Part shown: positions 29,588 to 38,989 of the stretch, piece after piece
How positions within the stretch are numbered: position 1 is the first letter of the stretch
Layout: every line of letters begins with the position of its first letter
NCBI GenBank assembly: GCA_001544655.2
Contig: FCOD02000006.1
Span: 1-64,000 of the forward strand
Origin: Caballeronia turbans
Lineage (GTDB): Bacteria > Pseudomonadota > Gammaproteobacteria > Burkholderiales > Burkholderiaceae
DNA length: 64,000 nt
Direction of reading: 5' to 3'
Position numbers and translations under genes: made by a program
The notes under the pieces: generated by a model
The model's database searches: none
Told to the model about the DNA's origin: nothing
Seen by the model: only the letters and a program-made list of their open reading frames with translations

Positions 29588-30009
29588 ACGTCGTACATGT
29601 CGATCGACGGGCGGCTGCTTCGGCGCCTCCGGCTGCTTGAACTGCTCTACCTTTTTCGTACCGCAGGGTCATTTTTGATGCGAGCTTTTCTCTGCACGCG
29701 TGCAGTGGTTCGCGAGCTAGCGAATAAGCAACTCTACGGTATCCAAATCAACTTTAACTTGGAACAGCTGAGTCCAACGAGAACGCAATCCCCGCCCGCT
29801 TCCATTTTTCGACCGCTTATATCAGACACTTTCGTCCAATCGTTTAGCAACACGAATTGATACACAAATCCTGTCGGTTGCACGTTAGCCTTCAAACCCC
29901 AAGGCTCCTCGCTCCGAGTCGTCGGCCTGCTTAGGTTCCCGGAGGGCCGCCGGCGCCCAACCCCATTCCCAATGGGTGCACGCGCTTCGTGAAGTTGAGC
30001 ACTGCTTTC
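29588..30009. other. Non-coding stretch before the VgrG island
   Basis: Composition turns AT-richer and irregular from about 29690 to 29890, with stop codons in all frames and only short translatable pieces. It probably marks the left edge of the acquired VgrG island. From about 29900 the sequence is GC-rich with several short self-complementary segments and ends in a terminator, so a small RNA could lie there, but no known RNA family was recognised. Confidence 0.4.
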
Positions 30010-30033
30010 GACCCGCTACGGCGGGTCTTTTTT
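30010..30033 (+). terminator. Rho-independent terminator upstream of vgrG
   Basis: A seven-base-pair stem (GACCCGC with GCGGGTC), a TACG loop and six T. It lies upstream of vgrG with no clear protein gene to terminate, so it ends either an unrecognised small RNA or a lost gene. Confidence 0.85.
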
Positions 30034-30058
30034 GTTCTGGCTATACGTTCTTGGCACG

Positions 30059-30065
30059 AAGGAGG
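30059..30065 (+). promoter_or_regulatory. Ribosome binding site fixing a TTG start for vgrG
   Basis: A perfect AAGGAGG lies five bases before a TTG at 30071. It decides the start: the only ATG upstream in frame, at 30032, overlaps the T-run of the terminator and has no ribosome site. Confidence 0.8.
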
Positions 30066-30070
30066 AATCG

Positions 30071-33000
30071 TTGAATCGCAGAGACGAATACTTTGAAAGA
30101 CGCGAGCGCGCTTTTCAAGGACAACATCAGCCCTACTTTCTCGAGATAAGAAGCGCGCCGAGTTCGGCCACGGCGGATGTCTTCAGCATTGAGGGCGAGG
30201 AAGCCATCGGAGAGGAGAGCCGCTACACGATTCAGTTCACGCATACGTCGCACGATCTGTCCCAGCGCGAATATCTGGGCAAGCGCGGCTCCCTTCTCGT
30301 GCAGCCGCCGCACGATGCGATACGGCAACTCAAGCCCGATCCGGCACGTCACAAATTTGGCGTGATCACAGGCTTCTCCAAACTCTCGACTTCAAAGAAC
30401 CAGAGCGTCTACGAAGTCGTACTGGAATCGCGCCTCGCGCTGCTTCGCAACACGCCGAAAGTGCGCTTTTTCTTCGACAAGAGCGAGCCGGAGGTCATGC
30501 AACAACTCCTGAAGGAGCACGGCTTCAACAAGATTTGGGCGCGCGTGGAGATGAATCTGTATCGGACGTATCGAAAGCGTCGCATCATCACGCAGTGGCA
30601 CGAATCCGACCTGTCGTTTTTGAAGCGCCTCTGCGAACGCACCGGCATCTGGTTCGTCTGCGAGGAAGGCGAAGATTGCGAACTCGTTCGCTTCGGCGAT
30701 GACCTTACGCATTATCGGCGCGATACCGAACACGAGAATCGTCCGTTCGAACTGCCGTTCCGCCCCGAGGCCGGAATGGAAACGCAGGGTACCGAGTCGG
30801 TGAAGTCGCTGGAAATGCATGCGGTCAGCATTCCGACGACCTATCACGTCCGTAGCTACAACTACCGGCAGGCACCCTATCCGATCGAGGCGACCGAACA
30901 GATTTTCGCCAAGGATGACGACACCAGCACTTACGGCGAAGCGTCGAAGGCTAATCTGGCGATCGAAACCAAGGAGGACGCGCAGCGCGAAGCACTGTTG
31001 CGCCGTGAGGCGGCAGAGGCCGCGCGAATCGAATACCGGGGCACTAGCGATGCGTTGGATGTGACGCCCGGCACCGTCCTCGCGTTCACTAACCACACGC
31101 TCGCCGATGCGAAGTATGGGCTGCTGATCGTGAGCATGAAATGCAGCGCTTCACGCAAGCAAGGGTACAAGGTCGAGTTCACCGCGGTTCCTTCCGACCG
31201 GCTGTATCGGATGCCTTTGCGCGAATCGGAATGGCCGCGCATCGAAGGCACGATTACCGGGACGATCGCGTCGACACCCGGATTTAGCGGTCCGTATATC
31301 GACGAACATGGTGAGTACATCGTCCAGTTCCACGATGACCGGGAGCGACGCGTGGCGGGTCTGAACAGTTGCTTGTTGCGGCTTGCGAAGCCCTTTGCAG
31401 GCAAGTGGCAGACCGGTTTTCACATGCCCTATCTGCCGGGTTCTGAGGTTGCCATCGCATTCTTCGCGGGCAATCCAGACCTCCCATACATACTCCATGC
31501 GCTCCATAACTCGCTGGACACCGATCCGGTTCATCAGGAACACAAGTGGCGCACGCGCAACGTCGTCATTCACACGGTTCGCAACAACACGATTCAGGTC
31601 GAGGACCGCGAGAATCAAGAACATATCAAGATCGCCACTGAGCCGGGTAAGTCACAACTGAACCTTGGTCATGCGGTCAGCAGTGGAGACCAACTTCGAG
31701 GACTCGGTTTCGAGCTGCGCAGCGATGCGAAAGGGGCACTGAGGGCCGGTCAGGGTCTGTTGATCTCGACCGAACCGCAGAACAAGGCGCAAGGACAGAT
31801 CACGGATACGAGCGGCGCGACGGCTCTATTCGAGCGCACGCAAGCGCAAGCTGATGCGTTGGCGCAGGGTGCGGTTGCATCCAAGGCCGAAGTTGCAGAC
31901 CTGAAGGCCGAGAATCAATGGCTCAAGGACGAACTCGCGGACATCAAGAAGCAGGTCATTGCGCTTTCGGCGCCTCACGGCATCGGACTGGCGACGCCCG
32001 ATCGCGTGATGATCGGCGCAGGCAAGGACGTGAGCGTTGTAACCTCTCGCGGGTTCAATGTCAGCGCCTTCGAGAACGTCGCGATCGCCGCGCGCGAAGT
32101 GCTTTCGTTGTTTGCGAACACGATGGGTATTCGCATGTTCGCCGGGAAAGGACCGATCGAGATTCAGGCTCAGTCCGATGTGCTCGCGCTCGCCGCGCAG
32201 AAGGATGTCATCGTGACGAGCGCGAACGGCGCCGTGCATGTGCGGGCAGACAAGGAGCTTGTACTCGAATGCGGCGGCGCGTATGTCGAATTGAAGGACG
32301 GGACTATCACGCTTGGTAGCGCCAAGCCGCTGCAGCTCAAGCTTCCGGGTCTGAGGAAGTCTGCGGCGGAAATCATGCATTTGGCCGGTCCAGCGTTCGC
32401 GCCCGTGGTGGTGCCGTTCAGGACGAGTTGCGACGCGTGGCTGTACTCCGACAGCTTCGCGGAGAAGACGACGCCGTCGGGATCGAAGCAAGTGAACTGG
32501 GAGCGGCCGCAGAGTGCCAGCGCGGTTCCCGCTGCTCTCGCATCGCAGGCAATGCCCGACCCCGTTGCGTCAGATCCGGTGCCGGCCGGTGCCAGTGCGA
32601 CCGATCAACCATCAACGGACGCACCCGAGGCGGATCACGATTCGAAGCATGAGTTGAAGCGATCGCCAAAGCCAAGGGACCAGGACCCAGAACCGGAGCC
32701 TATCAAAATTGGCAAACCTGTCTGGTGCGATTGGAAATTGAAAAATATGAAGAAGGAGTGTACGGCCTCGACCGAAACTAAGACGTATAAGGCGCTGACG
32801 AAGTTCAAAACCCCTTGGCTTGACAAAAGACAGAATCAGATCATGGGCGGAGGGAGTTTCCCGACGGCTTTCGAACTCAATTACGATGCAGAGAACCAAA
32901 TCCTAACTGCGGTCGTTCGAATCAAGATCATTCCCGTCGACCTGGTACAGGCCGACTCAAGCGGGAACGCCTTGCTCGACGCAGCAGGAAAGATGCAGTC

Positions 33001-33853
33001 AGTTGCATACCATCACGATTTTCATTGGCCTGGGATTGCTAACGGTGTTGATAGCCCGATTTCCGGTGGCTTGCTGATGAAATACCGTGACGGGACAGGT
33101 CCAAATTTCGATATAACGACGAAGAGTCGCGCGGTTGAAAACACGCTAAATACTCATGGGAGTCTACTCATTCTTGACGGTTGCTCAAAAGGTGCACCGT
33201 TGGTCAACAAATCTGATTTTACGGAAGAGAACGTCACTATCCCCGCGCGAAGCTCAGTCATCTTCAAATTCCTAGCAGCGCCGAACGTGAAGCTTAGAGC
33301 AGGTATCTATGAATTCCACGTTCAGGTTTTCATGGATATCGGTGGATTCGGTCCGGTTGGAACGATGGGCAAAGCCGATTTTCACTCCGACTACAAGAAT
33401 CCGTACCGCGTAACCTTCGACCGCGACTACCCCTCCACACCGCAAGAGTGGAAAGACTTCGAATCCCGAAAAGCCAAGGAAGTGTCGTTCCTTATGCCCG
33501 GCGCGACGGTTGCCGAATCCGGCTACTACCGCGCAACGTCGATCACCGGCACACGCGATCAGTTCGTGAAGAAGTTCGAGCAAGGCACGGCCGCGCCCGA
33601 TCTCGATTTCCAACGCTGGGACCGCTGGGAATGGGAGACGGACCTCGCCCGCGCGACTATCTGCAAACCCGGTGAAACGTGCCCGCGCGAGGGCCGTTGG
33701 GTACTGCGCGCGAAAGACTTCTCGTACAACAGCAAGGGAGACATTACCTATTCACAGTATGAGCAACGTTTCCGAATCGGCGAGCAGCTTCCCGCCGTTG
33801 ATATTGCCGATGTCGCCGGGCCGAGACTGTTCTGGGAATGGATGAGCGCGTAA
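30071..33853 (+). CDS. vgrG: Type VI secretion tip protein VgrG with C-terminal extension
   Basis: Forms the trimeric spike of the type VI secretion machine. With the TTG start the protein has 1260 residues, against roughly 650-900 for plain VgrGs. The gp27-like part occupies about residues 20-380 (RIITQWHESDLSFLKRLCER is characteristic), the OB domain begins at WPRIEGTITGTI (about 388), and a DUF2345-type repeat region with AAREVLSLFANTMGIRMFAGKG runs to about 755. A Pro/Asp/Lys-rich linker (about 800-875) leads to an extension of some 380 residues of no recognised family, in lower-GC sequence. The extension is probably a carried effector domain. A PAAR-like gene and a frameshifted gene follow; no other secretion genes are in the window. 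Confidence 0.93.
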   Translation: MNRRDEYFERRERAFQGQHQPYFLEIRSAPSSATADVFSIEGEEAIGEESRYTIQFTHTSHDLSQREYLGKRGSLLVQPPHDAIRQLKPDPARHKFGVITGFSKLSTSKNQSVYEVVLESRLALLRNTPKVRFFFDKSEPEVMQQLLKEHGFNKIWARVEMNLYRTYRKRRIITQWHESDLSFLKRLCERTGIWFVCEEGEDCELVRFGDDLTHYRRDTEHENRPFELPFRPEAGMETQGTESVKSLEMHAVSIPTTYHVRSYNYRQAPYPIEATEQIFAKDDDTSTYGEASKANLAIETKEDAQREALLRREAAEAARIEYRGTSDALDVTPGTVLAFTNHTLADAKYGLLIVSMKCSASRKQGYKVEFTAVPSDRLYRMPLRESEWPRIEGTITGTIASTPGFSGPYIDEHGEYIVQFHDDRERRVAGLNSCLLRLAKPFAGKWQTGFHMPYLPGSEVAIAFFAGNPDLPYILHALHNSLDTDPVHQEHKWRTRNVVIHTVRNNTIQVEDRENQEHIKIATEPGKSQLNLGHAVSSGDQLRGLGFELRSDAKGALRAGQGLLISTEPQNKAQGQITDTSGATALFERTQAQADALAQGAVASKAEVADLKAENQWLKDELADIKKQVIALSAPHGIGLATPDRVMIGAGKDVSVVTSRGFNVSAFENVAIAAREVLSLFANTMGIRMFAGKGPIEIQAQSDVLALAAQKDVIVTSANGAVHVRADKELVLECGGAYVELKDGTITLGSAKPLQLKLPGLRKSAAEIMHLAGPAFAPVVVPFRTSCDAWLYSDSFAEKTTPSGSKQVNWERPQSASAVPAALASQAMPDPVASDPVPAGASATDQPSTDAPEADHDSKHELKRSPKPRDQDPEPEPIKIGKPVWCDWKLKNMKKECTASTETKTYKALTKFKTPWLDKRQNQIMGGGSFPTAFELNYDAENQILTAVVRIKIIPVDLVQADSSGNALLDAAGKMQSVAYHHDFHWPGIANGVDSPISGGLLMKYRDGTGPNFDITTKSRAVENTLNTHGSLLILDGCSKGAPLVNKSDFTEENVTIPARSSVIFKFLAAPNVKLRAGIYEFHVQVFMDIGGFGPVGTMGKADFHSDYKNPYRVTFDRDYPSTPQEWKDFESRKAKEVSFLMPGATVAESGYYRATSITGTRDQFVKKFEQGTAAPDLDFQRWDRWEWETDLARATICKPGETCPREGRWVLRAKDFSYNSKGDITYSQYEQRFRIGEQLPAVDIADVAGPRLFWEWMSA

Positions 33854-33921
33854 CGCGCGGCCGATCGTGTCCACGCCGGGGCATCCCGCCCCGGCTTGCT
33901 CTCTATTCTTGAAGATCGAAC

Positions 33922-34122
33922 ATGAAAAATCCAGTATGCAAGGGCCACCCGGCTTCACATGGCGGAGTCGTCAAGACCGCTTCATCCTCGTTCGACATCC
34001 ACGGGCGCATGGTCGCGCTCGAGCACGATATCGTGTCCTGTCCGCTGCATGGAGATAATCCCATCATCGAGCACGGTGAAGGCTACGAGGAAGACGGGCG
34101 CAAGTGGGTCGCCGATGGATGA
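33922..34122 (+). CDS. PAAR-like spike tip protein
   Basis: A 66-residue protein with the pattern of PAAR proteins that cap VgrG spikes: GHPASHGGVVKTASSSFDIHGR (described in two parts, residues 8-18 and 19-29), VALEHDIVSCPLHGDNPIIEHG, with conserved His and Cys that bind zinc at the tip. It is shorter than typical PAAR proteins of 85-100 residues and ends soon after the single Cys segment. The gene is 68 bases behind vgrG on the same strand, where a GCCGGGG/CCCCGGC hairpin lies. It probably sharpens the tip of the adjacent VgrG. Confidence 0.8.
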   Translation: MKNPVCKGHPASHGGVVKTASSSFDIHGRMVALEHDIVSCPLHGDNPIIEHGEGYEEDGRKWVADG

Positions 34123-34175
34123 TTGACCCAATGCGGCAACGTTGTCCGCGCCACCACGAAGGGGATGGACATCGC

Positions 34176-35070
34176 ATGAGTACAAGGCGCATTCCAGACG
34201 TTCCCGAATACAAGCACATCGAACCGCCCTCCATCTGGATAGCGGTGTTGGCCTTCGTCGTGGTATTCGTAGCGGGTTTCATCGTCACGATCCTGAACTG
34301 GAAACAAGGCGAGTCGATCGTATCGGCTAATTTTTCGGCTTTGCACTGGGCCTCCCGTTTCTGGTCTGGGGTGCGTTCTGCGGCTTGCTCTATCTACCCT
34401 CCGAGGACTGGCATGCCCGCGTAGACCTATGGAATTTTCTCTGTAAAGACAACTTCAACAATTGGCGCGCGTGGTCACAGTGGAAGGTGTTGAGCTTGCA
34501 GGCCGCAGGGGATGTCATCGAAGCGCATTTGGCAGTCTTTCGCGGAGTGCTGCAAAAGCTTGAAATGGCACACGAACATATCGCCCTGTCTCGCTACGCG
34601 TTGAAGGACGTGCCGAGCATTCTTGATGAATGGATGGAGAATCAGAAGGTTCGCTATCACTACGGATATCGTGGGCGGAAGATCATGCCGGACCTATGCT
34701 TGATGCTGGCGTGTCAGCTTAACGAGGACGGCGCGTTCCCGGTATCGGAGGTGGCGGTCGGGATTTTGTTCGGCTCGTGGCAGATGCTGGGAGACACGAA
34801 GCCAAGCCCAAGGCGCGCCTGTTCCGCCCCATTCCCACGACCACCGACGAAATCGCCGCTGCCCTCAAGACTTTACAGACCGCCCAGCCGGTGCTCGGGT
34901 CTCTAATGCTTCTGATTGAAGGCGCGGTGATCGCGTCGGATGCCGGGGTCGTCTGGACCTGTAGTGCTTTAGGCGCGGGCGCCACGTTGATGTTTGTGGC
35001 GCTTCCAGCAGGGACGGTGTACAAGCATCGGCGACTCTGTCGAGAGTTTTACGAGCGTGCGCGGGGATAA
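34176..35070 (+). pseudogene. VgrG-island membrane protein gene with two frameshifts
   Basis: Three frames read as one protein. Frame one starts MSTRRIPDVPEYKHIEPP at 34176 (an alternative ATG at 34119 overlaps the PAAR stop) and holds a membrane helix IAVLAFVVVFVAGFIVTIL. At a five-T run (about 34330-34335) sense continues in another frame as FGFALGLPFLVWGAFCGLLYLPSEDW; one extra T would restore it. A second shift near 34785-34815 leads to AKPKARLFRPIPTTTDEI and on to 35070. The order of segments recalls large VgrG-associated proteins of unknown function in Burkholderia relatives, here much shorter. It could be a decayed accessory or immunity gene, or sequencing error may have introduced the breaks. 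Confidence 0.6.
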
Positions 35071-35252
35071 GCGCGGCGCGCTGCCTGTTGAGCGCTGAAA
35101 GCCTGCGGCGTGCGCGCTTTATCCTTGGCTCGTTGGCGTCCTCCTGATGTCTCCGTTCGCCAGGTTCGTGGGCCTCGATGATGCTCCGGTTCCATCTCAA
35201 CGACGAACCGTCCGAAATCTCGAAGCCACCTCTGACCCCGGCCGCTCGTTCG

Positions 35253-36539
35253 TCAACCACGCGCCGCCAGAACCTGCCCGGCACAAGCGCCGAAGCCAAC
35301 CCGGTACCCCTCCCCCTGACACCATCCCCGCAAGATGACTTCATCGCCGTCCTGCAGGAACACGCGCTCGCCGCCCTCTTCCAGCTGCAGCGGCCGCTGG
35401 CCATTCCACGTGCTTTCGAGCAGACTGCCGCACGACTCCGGCGTGGGTCCGCTGATCGTGCCGGAACCCATCAGATCGCCGACGCGCGTATTGCAGCCGC
35501 CGACCGTGTGATGCGCGAGCTGCTGCGCCATCGACCAGTACATCAGCCTGAAGTTGGTGCGCGAAATGGTCGTGGCCGTGCGGGCGCCTTCAGCGCGCAG
35601 CGTGACTTCCAGTTCGATGTCGAACGCGTGATCGCCTTCATGACGCAGATAGGCAAGCGGCGCCGGCTCCTGCCGCGGCGTCGCGGTGCGGAACGGCTCG
35701 AGCGCATCGAGCGTGACGATCCACGGCGAGATGGTCGTCGCGAAGCCCTTCGAATTGAACGGGCCGAGCGGCACGTATTCCCATTGCTGAATATCGCGCG
35801 CACTCCAGTCGTTCAGCAGCACCATGCCGAAGATGTGCGCCTCGGCGTCCTCACACGCGATCGGCTCGCCGAGCGTATTGCCGCGTCCGATGATGAAGCC
35901 CGTCTCCAGCTCGATATCCAGCTTGCGGCACGCGCCGTAGACCGGGCGATCTTCATTCGGCAGCTTGATCTGTCCGTTCGGGCGGCGCACCGGCGTGCCG
36001 CTCACGACCACCGACGACGCGCGCCCGTTATAGCCGATCGGCATCTCCGACCAGTTCGGCAGCAGCGCGTTCTTCGGATCGCGGAACATCGAGCCGACAT
36101 TGGTCGCGTGCTCCTTCGACGAATAGAAGTCCGTGTAGCCGGGAATCTCCAGCGGCAGATGCAGCGTCGCGCCGGCGCGCGGCACGAGCGCCTGGCGGCG
36201 CAGCGATTCGTCGTCGCGCAGTGTCGCGTCGCCCTGCGCGAGCAAGGCGCAGAGCGCAATGCGCACGTCGCGCCATGTCTCACGTCCGAGCGCGATGAAG
36301 TCGTTCAGGCGGGGCTTGTCGAACGTGCCTTGCGCTTTGAGGAGACCCGCCCGTTCGAGCGCGGCCAGATCGACGATCCACTCGCCGATCGCGACGCCCG
36401 CGCGCGGTTGCGCATTCACCGCGTCGCTGAAAATACCGAACGGCAGGTTCTGGATCGGGAAGTCGCTCGCGGGATCGTTCGCGGATTCGATCCAGCTCTT
36501 CAGGGCAGGCGCAAGTGTGGCCTTCAGCGCGTCGTTCAT
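35253..36539 (-). CDS. fahA: Fumarylacetoacetase
   Basis: Hydrolyses fumarylacetoacetate to fumarate and acetoacetate, the last step of tyrosine and phenylalanine breakdown through homogentisate. The 428-residue length and the fold match the eukaryote-type enzyme: [15 protein letters not shown] (about residues 129-143, with the metal-ligand Asp and catalytic His), [40 protein letters not shown] and [16 protein letters not shown]. The ATG overlaps the hmgA stop by four bases. Genes for the intermediate maleylacetoacetate isomerase are not adjacent. Confidence 0.95.
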   Translation of the reverse strand: MNDALKATLAPALKSWIESANDPASDFPIQNLPFGIFSDAVNAQPRAGVAIGEWIVDLAALERAGLLKAQGTFDKPRLNDFIALGRETWRDVRIALCALLAQGDATLRDDESLRRQALVPRAGATLHLPLEIPGYTDFYSSKEHATNVGSMFRDPKNALLPNWSEMPIGYNGRASSVVVSGTPVRRPNGQIKLPNEDRPVYGACRKLDIELETGFIIGRGNTLGEPIACEDAEAHIFGMVLLNDWSARDIQQWEYVPLGPFNSKGFATTISPWIVTLDALEPFRTATPRQEPAPLAYLRHEGDHAFDIELEVTLRAEGARTATTISRTNFRLMYWSMAQQLAHHTVGGCNTRVGDLMGSGTISGPTPESCGSLLESTWNGQRPLQLEEGGERVFLQDGDEVILRGWCQGEGYRVGFGACAGQVLAARG

Positions 36540-37885
36540 CGTTGCTCCGGATTGAAGTGTTTCGTGAGGCCTTGCCAGCACTCGTAGTAGTTCGCCTGCA
36601 GTTGCGCGGTGTCGAGCGCGAACTGCGTCGGCTTGATGAGGGTGCGCGTCTCGAACATGAAAGCCATCGTGGCGTCGACCTTCGCGGGCTTCGAGGTATC
36701 GCTGTTCGATGCCTTCTCGAACGTTCCGGCATCCGGCCCGTGTCCCGACATGCAGTTGTGCAGGCTCGCACCGCCCGGCACGAAGCCTTCGGCCTTCGCG
36801 TCGTAGACGCCATGCACGAGGCCCATGAACTCGCTCGCGACATTGCGATGGAACCAGGGCGGCCGGAACGTATCCTCGGCCGCGAGCCAGCGCGGCGGGA
36901 AGATCACGAAGTCGATCGTATCGACGCCCGGCGTGTCGCTCGGCGATTGCAGCACGAGGAAGATCGACGGATCGGGATGGTCGTAGCTGATCGAGCCAAT
37001 CGTGTTGAAATGGCGCAAGTCGTACTTGTACGGCGCGTAGTTGCCGTGCCACGCGACGACATCGAGCGGCGAATGACCGATATCCGCGCGCCACAGCACG
37101 CCGTTCATCTTCGTGACGAGCTCGAACTTGCCCTCGCGGTCTTCATAGGCCGCCTGCGGCGTGAGAAAGTCGCGCGGATTCGCGAGCCCGTTCGAGCCGA
37201 TCGGACCGAGATCGGGCAACTGAAAGAGCGCGCCGAAGTTCTCGCAGATATAGCCGCGCGCCGCGCCTTCGGGCAGCGCAACCGAGAAGCGCACGCCGCG
37301 CGGAATCACCGCGATCTCGTACGGCTCGACGTCGAGCTTGCCGAGCTCCGTCGAAATCGCGAGGCGCCCTTGCTGCGGCACGATCAGCAGCTCGCCGTCG
37401 CTGTTGTAGAAGAAACGGTCCTGCATCGACCGGTTCGCGGCGTAGAGATGAATCGCGCAGCCGGTCATCGATTCGGCGGCGCCGTTGCCCGCCATCGTCA
37501 CCCATCCGTCGATGAAATCGGTCGGCGCGGCGGGCATCGGCAGCGGGTCCCAGCGAAGCTGGTTGGGCGGCGTCGGCGGCACATCGGGCGAACCCGCGCC
37601 GAAATTGCCGACGAGCTTCGCGCGCATCGTGTCGGCGGGAATACGGGTGAACGGCTTGTGCACGGCACCCGGCCGGATGCGATAGAGCCACGAGCGGCGA
37701 TTGTGGGCGCGCGGCGCCGTGAACGCCGTGCCCGAAAGCTGTTCGGCATACAAGCCGTAGGCCACGCGCTGAGGCGAATTGCGGCCGACGGGCAGCGCGC
37801 CCGGCAGCGCCTCGGTGGCGAAATCGTTGGCGAAGCCGGATTGATAGTGCTGATTCGCGTCCGTGTGCGTCTCGAACGTTGGCAT
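36536..37885 (-). CDS. hmgA: Homogentisate 1,2-dioxygenase
   Basis: Opens the ring of homogentisate to maleylacetoacetate using Fe(II) and oxygen. The 449-residue protein has the family blocks [17 protein letters not shown] near the N-terminus, [10 protein letters not shown], and the C-terminal iron site in [20 protein letters not shown] (His and Glu ligands) with [12 protein letters not shown] further on. The start at MPTFETHTD is preferred to an upstream ATG because the family begins there and the 30 codons ahead are low quality. It is first in a two-gene operon with fahA. Confidence 0.96.
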   Translation of the reverse strand: MPTFETHTDANQHYQSGFANDFATEALPGALPVGRNSPQRVAYGLYAEQLSGTAFTAPRAHNRRSWLYRIRPGAVHKPFTRIPADTMRAKLVGNFGAGSPDVPPTPPNQLRWDPLPMPAAPTDFIDGWVTMAGNGAAESMTGCAIHLYAANRSMQDRFFYNSDGELLIVPQQGRLAISTELGKLDVEPYEIAVIPRGVRFSVALPEGAARGYICENFGALFQLPDLGPIGSNGLANPRDFLTPQAAYEDREGKFELVTKMNGVLWRADIGHSPLDVVAWHGNYAPYKYDLRHFNTIGSISYDHPDPSIFLVLQSPSDTPGVDTIDFVIFPPRWLAAEDTFRPPWFHRNVASEFMGLVHGVYDAKAEGFVPGGASLHNCMSGHGPDAGTFEKASNSDTSKPAKVDATMAFMFETRTLIKPTQFALDTAQLQANYYECWQGLTKHFNPEQR

Positions 37886-38137
37886 GGTCGAAATCCTCGG
37901 CGAAAAAATGCGACGGTCAGGCGGCGACGGCGAGCGCGGCACGCTGTCGCGATGTTTTACGCATGGTAAAACCAATTACGATTAGTGAAATTGCTCGTAT
38001 ACCCTTAATCGACGCCCTTACTCCGGCATATCAATATGTGAATTTGGTGCTGGACGCGGTGCTGCGCGCTGATACCATCGACCCTTCCGACGACAATCGC
38101 CCGGTACGGCACGCCTCACAATACGAATGCTCCATCC

Positions 38138-38959
38138 ATGATCGCCCCGTCCTTGCCTGAACTCGTCGCCCGCGCCGCGGAACATCCGTTTCTCGGCGCG
38201 CATGTCGCGCTCGGCGAGAACGAGCACGCCGGGCAGGCCATCGCGCGGTACGGCGATCTGTGCATTTCGAGCGCCTACGAGCCGATCTTCGATGTCGGCA
38301 CGCATAGCTTCCCGCAGACATTGAGCGCATCGCCGGAGAGCGCCGAGCGTTTCGGCGATGAACTCGGCGTGCAGGCGTTGACGTTGATTCAGGGCGATGC
38401 GCCGCACGATCCGTTCGGCCAACTGGAAAACGATCGCGAACTGGTCGCGCTCGACCGCCTATCGCGCGCGGTGCACGCGTTCAATTTCTTCGGGCCGCAT
38501 CGGCCGGGGCTTCTGTTTTTGCGCGTGCACGAGCGGCTGTTGAAGAGCGTGAAGTACGACCACGGGCTGCACTTTTCTTCCGTGCTGACGGAGTTCGGCA
38601 TGACGCCGTCGCGTGTGGTGATCGAATTGCCGGCTGCCGCCGTCGCGCACAAGACGTTTCTTGGTTATCTCACCAAGAGCTATCAGCGTTACGGGTTCAA
38701 GGTCGCGGGGAATCTGCCCAATGCCGGGCAGATCATGGCGGTGTCGGATATGGCACGGCTCGATTTCATCAAGATGGATGCGGCGCAGGCTTTACGCGAT
38801 TCCGTAGTGAAGCATCTCGTGGCGTATGCGCATCGGCTGAAGATTCCGCTCATCTTCTCCAATGTCCGCGACGAAGCGCAGTTCAACGCATTGCAGCAGT
38901 TCGACGTGCACTTCGTGCAGGGACCGGTGTTCGATTCGCATCCGGTGCACGGCCGGTGA
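38138..38959 (+). CDS. Degenerate EAL-domain protein
   Basis: A 273-residue protein with the overall EAL phosphodiesterase fold but weakened active-site motifs. YEPIFD (about residues 47-52) corresponds to YQPIVD, yet the EAL/ExL motif itself is not seen after it; the Asn of the second motif is replaced (LLFLRVHERLL), and VIELPAAAV and FIKMD stand for the IEITE and KID motifs. The C-terminal FVQGPVFDSHP corresponds to the QGY/F-x-x-P end. Loss of EAL and Asn suggests it cannot hydrolyse cyclic di-GMP and acts as a binding or protein-interaction module. No GGDEF, PAS or membrane segment is present. Confidence 0.75.
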   Translation: MIAPSLPELVARAAEHPFLGAHVALGENEHAGQAIARYGDLCISSAYEPIFDVGTHSFPQTLSASPESAERFGDELGVQALTLIQGDAPHDPFGQLENDRELVALDRLSRAVHAFNFFGPHRPGLLFLRVHERLLKSVKYDHGLHFSSVLTEFGMTPSRVVIELPAAAVAHKTFLGYLTKSYQRYGFKVAGNLPNAGQIMAVSDMARLDFIKMDAAQALRDSVVKHLVAYAHRLKIPLIFSNVRDEAQFNALQQFDVHFVQGPVFDSHPVHGR

Positions 38960-38989
38960 ATCGCGGCGGGCCCCGGACGCTCATTCGCC

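Noticed and set aside
29597-29860. 87-codon plus-strand frame after the second MFS gene
   Set aside because: No ribosome site, no recognised similarity and irregular composition; it looks like chance open sequence at an island edge.
29890-30035. 6S RNA or tmRNA
   Set aside because: The stretch shares neither the long closing stem with a central bubble of 6S RNA nor the tag frame and tRNA-like ends of tmRNA.
30032-30070. ATG at 30032 as vgrG start
   Set aside because: It overlaps the T-run of a terminator and has no ribosome site, whereas TTG at 30071 has a perfect AAGGAGG.
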